Origin: Streptomyces bauhiniae
GTDB taxonomy: Bacteria > Actinomycetota > Actinomycetes > Streptomycetales > Streptomycetaceae
Direction: 5' to 3'
DNA: 64,000 nt
NCBI RefSeq assembly: GCF_004784475.1
Contig: NZ_SRRT01000005.1
Span: 62,001 to 126,000 of the forward strand
Shown here: in pieces, positions 61,285-64,000 of the stretch
Layout of the letters: every line of letters begins with the position of its first letter
Position numbering within the stretch: the stretch's first letter is position 1
Made by a program: the position numbers and the translations under genes
The notes under the pieces: model-generated
Seen by the model: only the letters and a program-made list of their open reading frames with translations
Told to the model about the DNA's origin: nothing
Databases searched by the model: none

Positions 61285-62505
61285 ATGCGTGTACTGCTCG
61301 TGGGCGCCGGTGGTGTGGGCACCGCCGTCACCCGGATCGCGGCCCGCCGTCCGTTCTTCGACCTGATGGTGGTGGCCGACTACGACCCCGCTCGCGCGAA
61401 GGCGGCCGTCGCGGCCCTCGGCGCGGACGCGGGCCGGTTCGTGGCCGAGCGGGTGGACGCGGCCGACGAGGCGGCGGTCGCCGCGCTGCTCGCCCGGCAC
61501 GGCTGCGACGTGCTGCTGAACGCCACCGACCCCCGATTCGTGATGCCGCTGTTCCGGGCCGCCCGCGCGGCCGGGGCCACCTATGTCGACATGGCGATGT
61601 CGCTGTCCCGGCCGCACCCGGAGCGCCCGTACGAGGAGTGCGGGGTGAAGCTCGGCGACGAGCAGTTCGCGGCTGCCGCCGACTGGGAGCGCGCGGGCGC
61701 GCTGGCGCTGGTCGGCATGGGCGTGGAGCCCGGCCTGTCGGACGTGTTCGCCCGGTACGCGGTGGACGAACTCTTCGACACCGTCGAGGAGATCGGCGTC
61801 CGCGACGGCGCCAACCTCACCGTGGACGGCTACGACTTCGCGCCCTCCTTCAGCATCTGGACCACGATCGAGGAGTGCCTCAACCCGCCGGTCATCTACG
61901 AGGAGGGGCGCGGCTGGTTCACCACCGAGCCGTTCAGCGAGCCGGAGGTGTTCGACTTCCCCGAGGGCATCGGCCCGGTGGAGTGCGTGAACGTCGAGCA
62001 CGAGGAGGTGCTGCTGATCCCGCGCTGGACGGACGCGCGGCGGGTCACCTTCAAGTACGGGCTGGGCCGGGAGTTCACCGACACCCTGCGCACCCTGCAC
62101 CAGCTTGGCCTGGACCGCACCTCCCCCGTGACCGTGCCGGGCCCGGACGGTCCGGTCGCGGTGTCCCCGCGTGACGTGGTGGCCGCCGGGCTGCCCGACC
62201 CGGCGACCCTGGGCGACCGGATGCGCGGCAAGACCTGCGCGGGCACCTGGGTGCGGGGCACCAAGGACGGGGCGCCGCGCGAGGTGTACCTCTACCACGT
62301 GGTGGACAACGAGTGGTCGATGGCCGAGTACGGTTCCCAGGCCGTGGTCTGGCAGACGGCCGTGAACCCGGTCGTCGCCCTCGAACTCCTCGCCACCGGC
62401 GCCTGGTCGGGCGCGGGCGTGCTGGGCCCGGAAGCCTTCCCGGCCCACCCCTTCCTCGACCTGCTGACCGCGTACGGCTCCCCGTGGGGGCTGCGCGAGC
62501 AGTGA
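61285..62505 (+). CDS. Saccharopine dehydrogenase-like oxidoreductase
   Basis: 406 residues from ATG 61285 (AGGGAG upstream). N-terminal Rossmann MRVLLVGAGGVGTAVTRIAA and VVADYDPARAKA; later segments include DVLLNATDPRFVMPLFRAAR and GMGVEPGLSDVFARYA, matching bacterial saccharopine dehydrogenase/carboxynorspermidine dehydrogenase relatives. It probably reduces an imine between an amino acid or polyamine and an oxo acid. LysE and LysG genes lie nearby, so a lysine link is tempting but unproved. Confidence 0.88.
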   Translation: MRVLLVGAGGVGTAVTRIAARRPFFDLMVVADYDPARAKAAVAALGADAGRFVAERVDAADEAAVAALLARHGCDVLLNATDPRFVMPLFRAARAAGATYVDMAMSLSRPHPERPYEECGVKLGDEQFAAAADWERAGALALVGMGVEPGLSDVFARYAVDELFDTVEEIGVRDGANLTVDGYDFAPSFSIWTTIEECLNPPVIYEEGRGWFTTEPFSEPEVFDFPEGIGPVECVNVEHEEVLLIPRWTDARRVTFKYGLGREFTDTLRTLHQLGLDRTSPVTVPGPDGPVAVSPRDVVAAGLPDPATLGDRMRGKTCAGTWVRGTKDGAPREVYLYHVVDNEWSMAEYGSQAVVWQTAVNPVVALELLATGAWSGAGVLGPEAFPAHPFLDLLTAYGSPWGLREQ

Positions 62506-62508
62506 CCG

Positions 62509-63936
62509 TCAGGCGGTCTTCGGCTTGCCCTTGGTGTACAGCCAGGTGTGCAGCACCGGGGCGACCTTCTTGCCGGACTCCTTCTCGGCGAGCCGGGTGA
62601 ACTGCTCGGTCGTGCCGTGGCCGTCGCGGTGCTGAGCGGCCCAGAGGCGCAGGATGCGGAGGAAGGCGCGGTCGCCGACGGTCTTGCGCACCTGGTGCAG
62701 GGCCATCGCGCCCCGGTCGTAGACGGGGTCGCCGAAGATCTTGCCGCCGTCACCGGGATTGCCGGGCGGGTAGGCCCACAGCTTGTCCTCGGCGGGGCGG
62801 GCGTACAGGCCGTCGAAGGTCTTCTGGGCGCTGTCGCCGCCGTGCTGCTCCTCGTAGAGCCACTCGGTGTAGCTGGCGAAGCCCTCGTTGAGCCAGATGT
62901 CCTGCCACTTCGTCAGCGAGACGGAGTCACCGAACCACTGGTGGGCGGTCTCGTGGACGAGGGTGTCCAGGTCGGGCGCCGCACTGTACACCGGGCGGGT
63001 CTGGGTCTCCAGGGCGTAGCCGACGTCCGGGGCGTGGTCGACGATCGAGCCGGCCGCGCGGTACGGGTAGGGGCCGAACAGTCCGGCCTCCCACTTCAGC
63101 ACCGAGGGCAGCTTCTTCATCACCGGGTCGGCGGCGCTGGCCTCCCTGGGGTCGACGGCGTCGTAGAGCTGGATGCCGCCGGGCAGGGTGCTGCGCCGCA
63201 CCGTGAAGGTGCCGATGGTGGCGGTGGCGAGGTAGGCGGCCATCGGCTCGGCCTGGTGCCAGCGGAAGGTGGTGCGGCCGTGTTCGGTGCGCTGGCCGCG
63301 CAGCACGCCGTTGGCGACGGCGGTACGGCCCTCGGGGACGGTGATGGTGAAGTCGTACGACGCCTTGTCCAGCGGGTGGTTGTCGGCCGGGTACCAGGTC
63401 ATGGCGCCCTGCGGCTGGCCCGCGACGAAGGCGCCGTCGTCGGTGGGAATCCAGCCGTCGGTCGAGCCGTCCGGCTCGGTGACCGGCTTCGGCTTGCCGT
63501 TGTAGCGGACGGTGACCTTGAACTCCTGGCCCTCGCGCAGGGTGCTCTTCGGAGTGACGACGAGTTCCTGGCCCTTGCGGGTGAAGCGGGCGTCCTCACG
63601 GCCGACGCGCACGGAGGTCACGGTGAGGCCGCTCAGGTCCAGGTCGAAGCGGCTGAGGCGCTGGGTGGCGCGGGCGGTGAGCACGGCGGTGCCGTCGAGG
63701 TGCCGGGAGGACGTGTCGTAGCCGAGCGTGAGGTCGTAGTGGCGTACGTCGTAGCCGCCGTTGCCGCTCAGCGGGAAGTACGGGTCGCCGGCGCCCGGCG
63801 CGCCGGTGGTGCCGGAGCCGAGCGGGGCGGCGGCGCCGAGGAGCGCGGCGACCGCGAGGGGGACCGTGGCGAGGACCGTCTCGCGGCGGAGGAGGGCGGT
63901 GCGGCGTCGTGCGGCCGGGCGGCGGGAGGACGTCAC
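62509..63936 (-). CDS. Secreted M1-family metallopeptidase
   Basis: 475 residues from GTG 63936 with AAGGAG upstream. A signal or membrane anchor (LRRETVLATVPLAVAALLGA) is followed by the N-terminal beta-saddle (YDVRHYDLTLGYD). The zinc site is VHETAHQWFGDSVSLTKWQD with WLNEGFASY supplying the third ligand. The substrate motif GAMEN is replaced by YALETQTRP, as in a subset of bacterial members. The long C-terminal domain of aminopeptidase N is absent. It would cleave peptides outside the cell. Confidence 0.92.
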   Translation of the reverse strand: MTSSRRPAARRRTALLRRETVLATVPLAVAALLGAAAPLGSGTTGAPGAGDPYFPLSGNGGYDVRHYDLTLGYDTSSRHLDGTAVLTARATQRLSRFDLDLSGLTVTSVRVGREDARFTRKGQELVVTPKSTLREGQEFKVTVRYNGKPKPVTEPDGSTDGWIPTDDGAFVAGQPQGAMTWYPADNHPLDKASYDFTITVPEGRTAVANGVLRGQRTEHGRTTFRWHQAEPMAAYLATATIGTFTVRRSTLPGGIQLYDAVDPREASAADPVMKKLPSVLKWEAGLFGPYPYRAAGSIVDHAPDVGYALETQTRPVYSAAPDLDTLVHETAHQWFGDSVSLTKWQDIWLNEGFASYTEWLYEEQHGGDSAQKTFDGLYARPAEDKLWAYPPGNPGDGGKIFGDPVYDRGAMALHQVRKTVGDRAFLRILRLWAAQHRDGHGTTEQFTRLAEKESGKKVAPVLHTWLYTKGKPKTA

Positions 63937-64000
63937 GTGCGCTCCTTCGGGACGACGATGATCGCTCCGCCACAGACTAGGGCGCCGGACCCCTGGCTGT

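Overview
The window is high-GC actinobacterial chromosome, almost certainly Streptomyces. The support is pervasive GC at third codon positions, frequent GTG/TTG starts, paired SigB/F-type sigma factors and HATPase anti-sigma-like proteins, a GlgE glycogen operon, a class F sortase and an ATP-grasp RiPP locus. I see no rRNA, tRNA or CRISPR. Positions and motifs were read directly from the sequence; family names come from recognised motifs and not from any search.

Layout. 1-3850: SpoIIE-type phosphatase (cut by the window edge), a small unknown protein, a PIG-V-like mannosyltransferase, and a long-form GAPDH (gap2-like). 3836-10994: a 7.16 kb decayed integrative element, bounded by a perfect 23-bp direct repeat that spans the GAPDH stop codon. 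It carries a broken tyrosine integrase, several small or broken genes, a broken amidase-LysM endolysin with an intact holin-like gene, then an apparently intact cargo part (lipoprotein, HAD hydrolase, TPR protein, three small coupled genes). The likely native GAPDH terminator now lies just beyond the right repeat. 11.1-14.3 kb: TetR plus SGNH hydrolase, class F sortase plus a surface protein with a repeated GGMHTGGGALA motif. 14.6-17.8 kb: fructosamine kinase, then a graspetide-type RiPP precursor, its ATP-grasp maturase and a Gfo/Idh/MocA oxidoreductase.

17.7-37.5 kb: GNAT protein with a leader ORF, membrane PP2C, secreted serine hydrolase, PucR-type regulator, YciO-like protein, dienelactone hydrolase, GH64 glucanase under a LacI-type operator, secreted M4 protease, NarL-type two-component pair, TauD-like dioxygenase, peroxiredoxin/DoxX pair, ATP-dependent DNA ligase, Nep1-like protein, a SigB/F-type sigma factor and a VOC protein. 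37.6-48.3 kb: glycogen/alpha-glucan block. glgX and an overlapping ATPase-like gene run leftward; DUF5133, glgE, treS, maltokinase and glgB run rightward. TreS and maltokinase make maltose-1-phosphate, GlgE polymerises it, GlgB branches and GlgX debranches.

48.5-64 kb: acyl-CoA ligase-like protein lacking the usual P-loop lysine, HATPase protein, NDH-2-like flavoprotein, FUSC membrane protein, a second SigB/F-type sigma factor beside an anti-sigma-like ATPase, a small unknown protein, a cyclic-nucleotide-binding-domain protein, MFS transporter, LysE exporter with divergent LysR (LysG/ArgP-like), TetR divergent to a saccharopine-dehydrogenase-like protein, and a secreted M1 peptidase. Several genes (8548, 14575, 18880, 23265, 28831) have a TANNNT box 6-7 nt before the start codon and no Shine-Dalgarno, which suggests leaderless transcripts.
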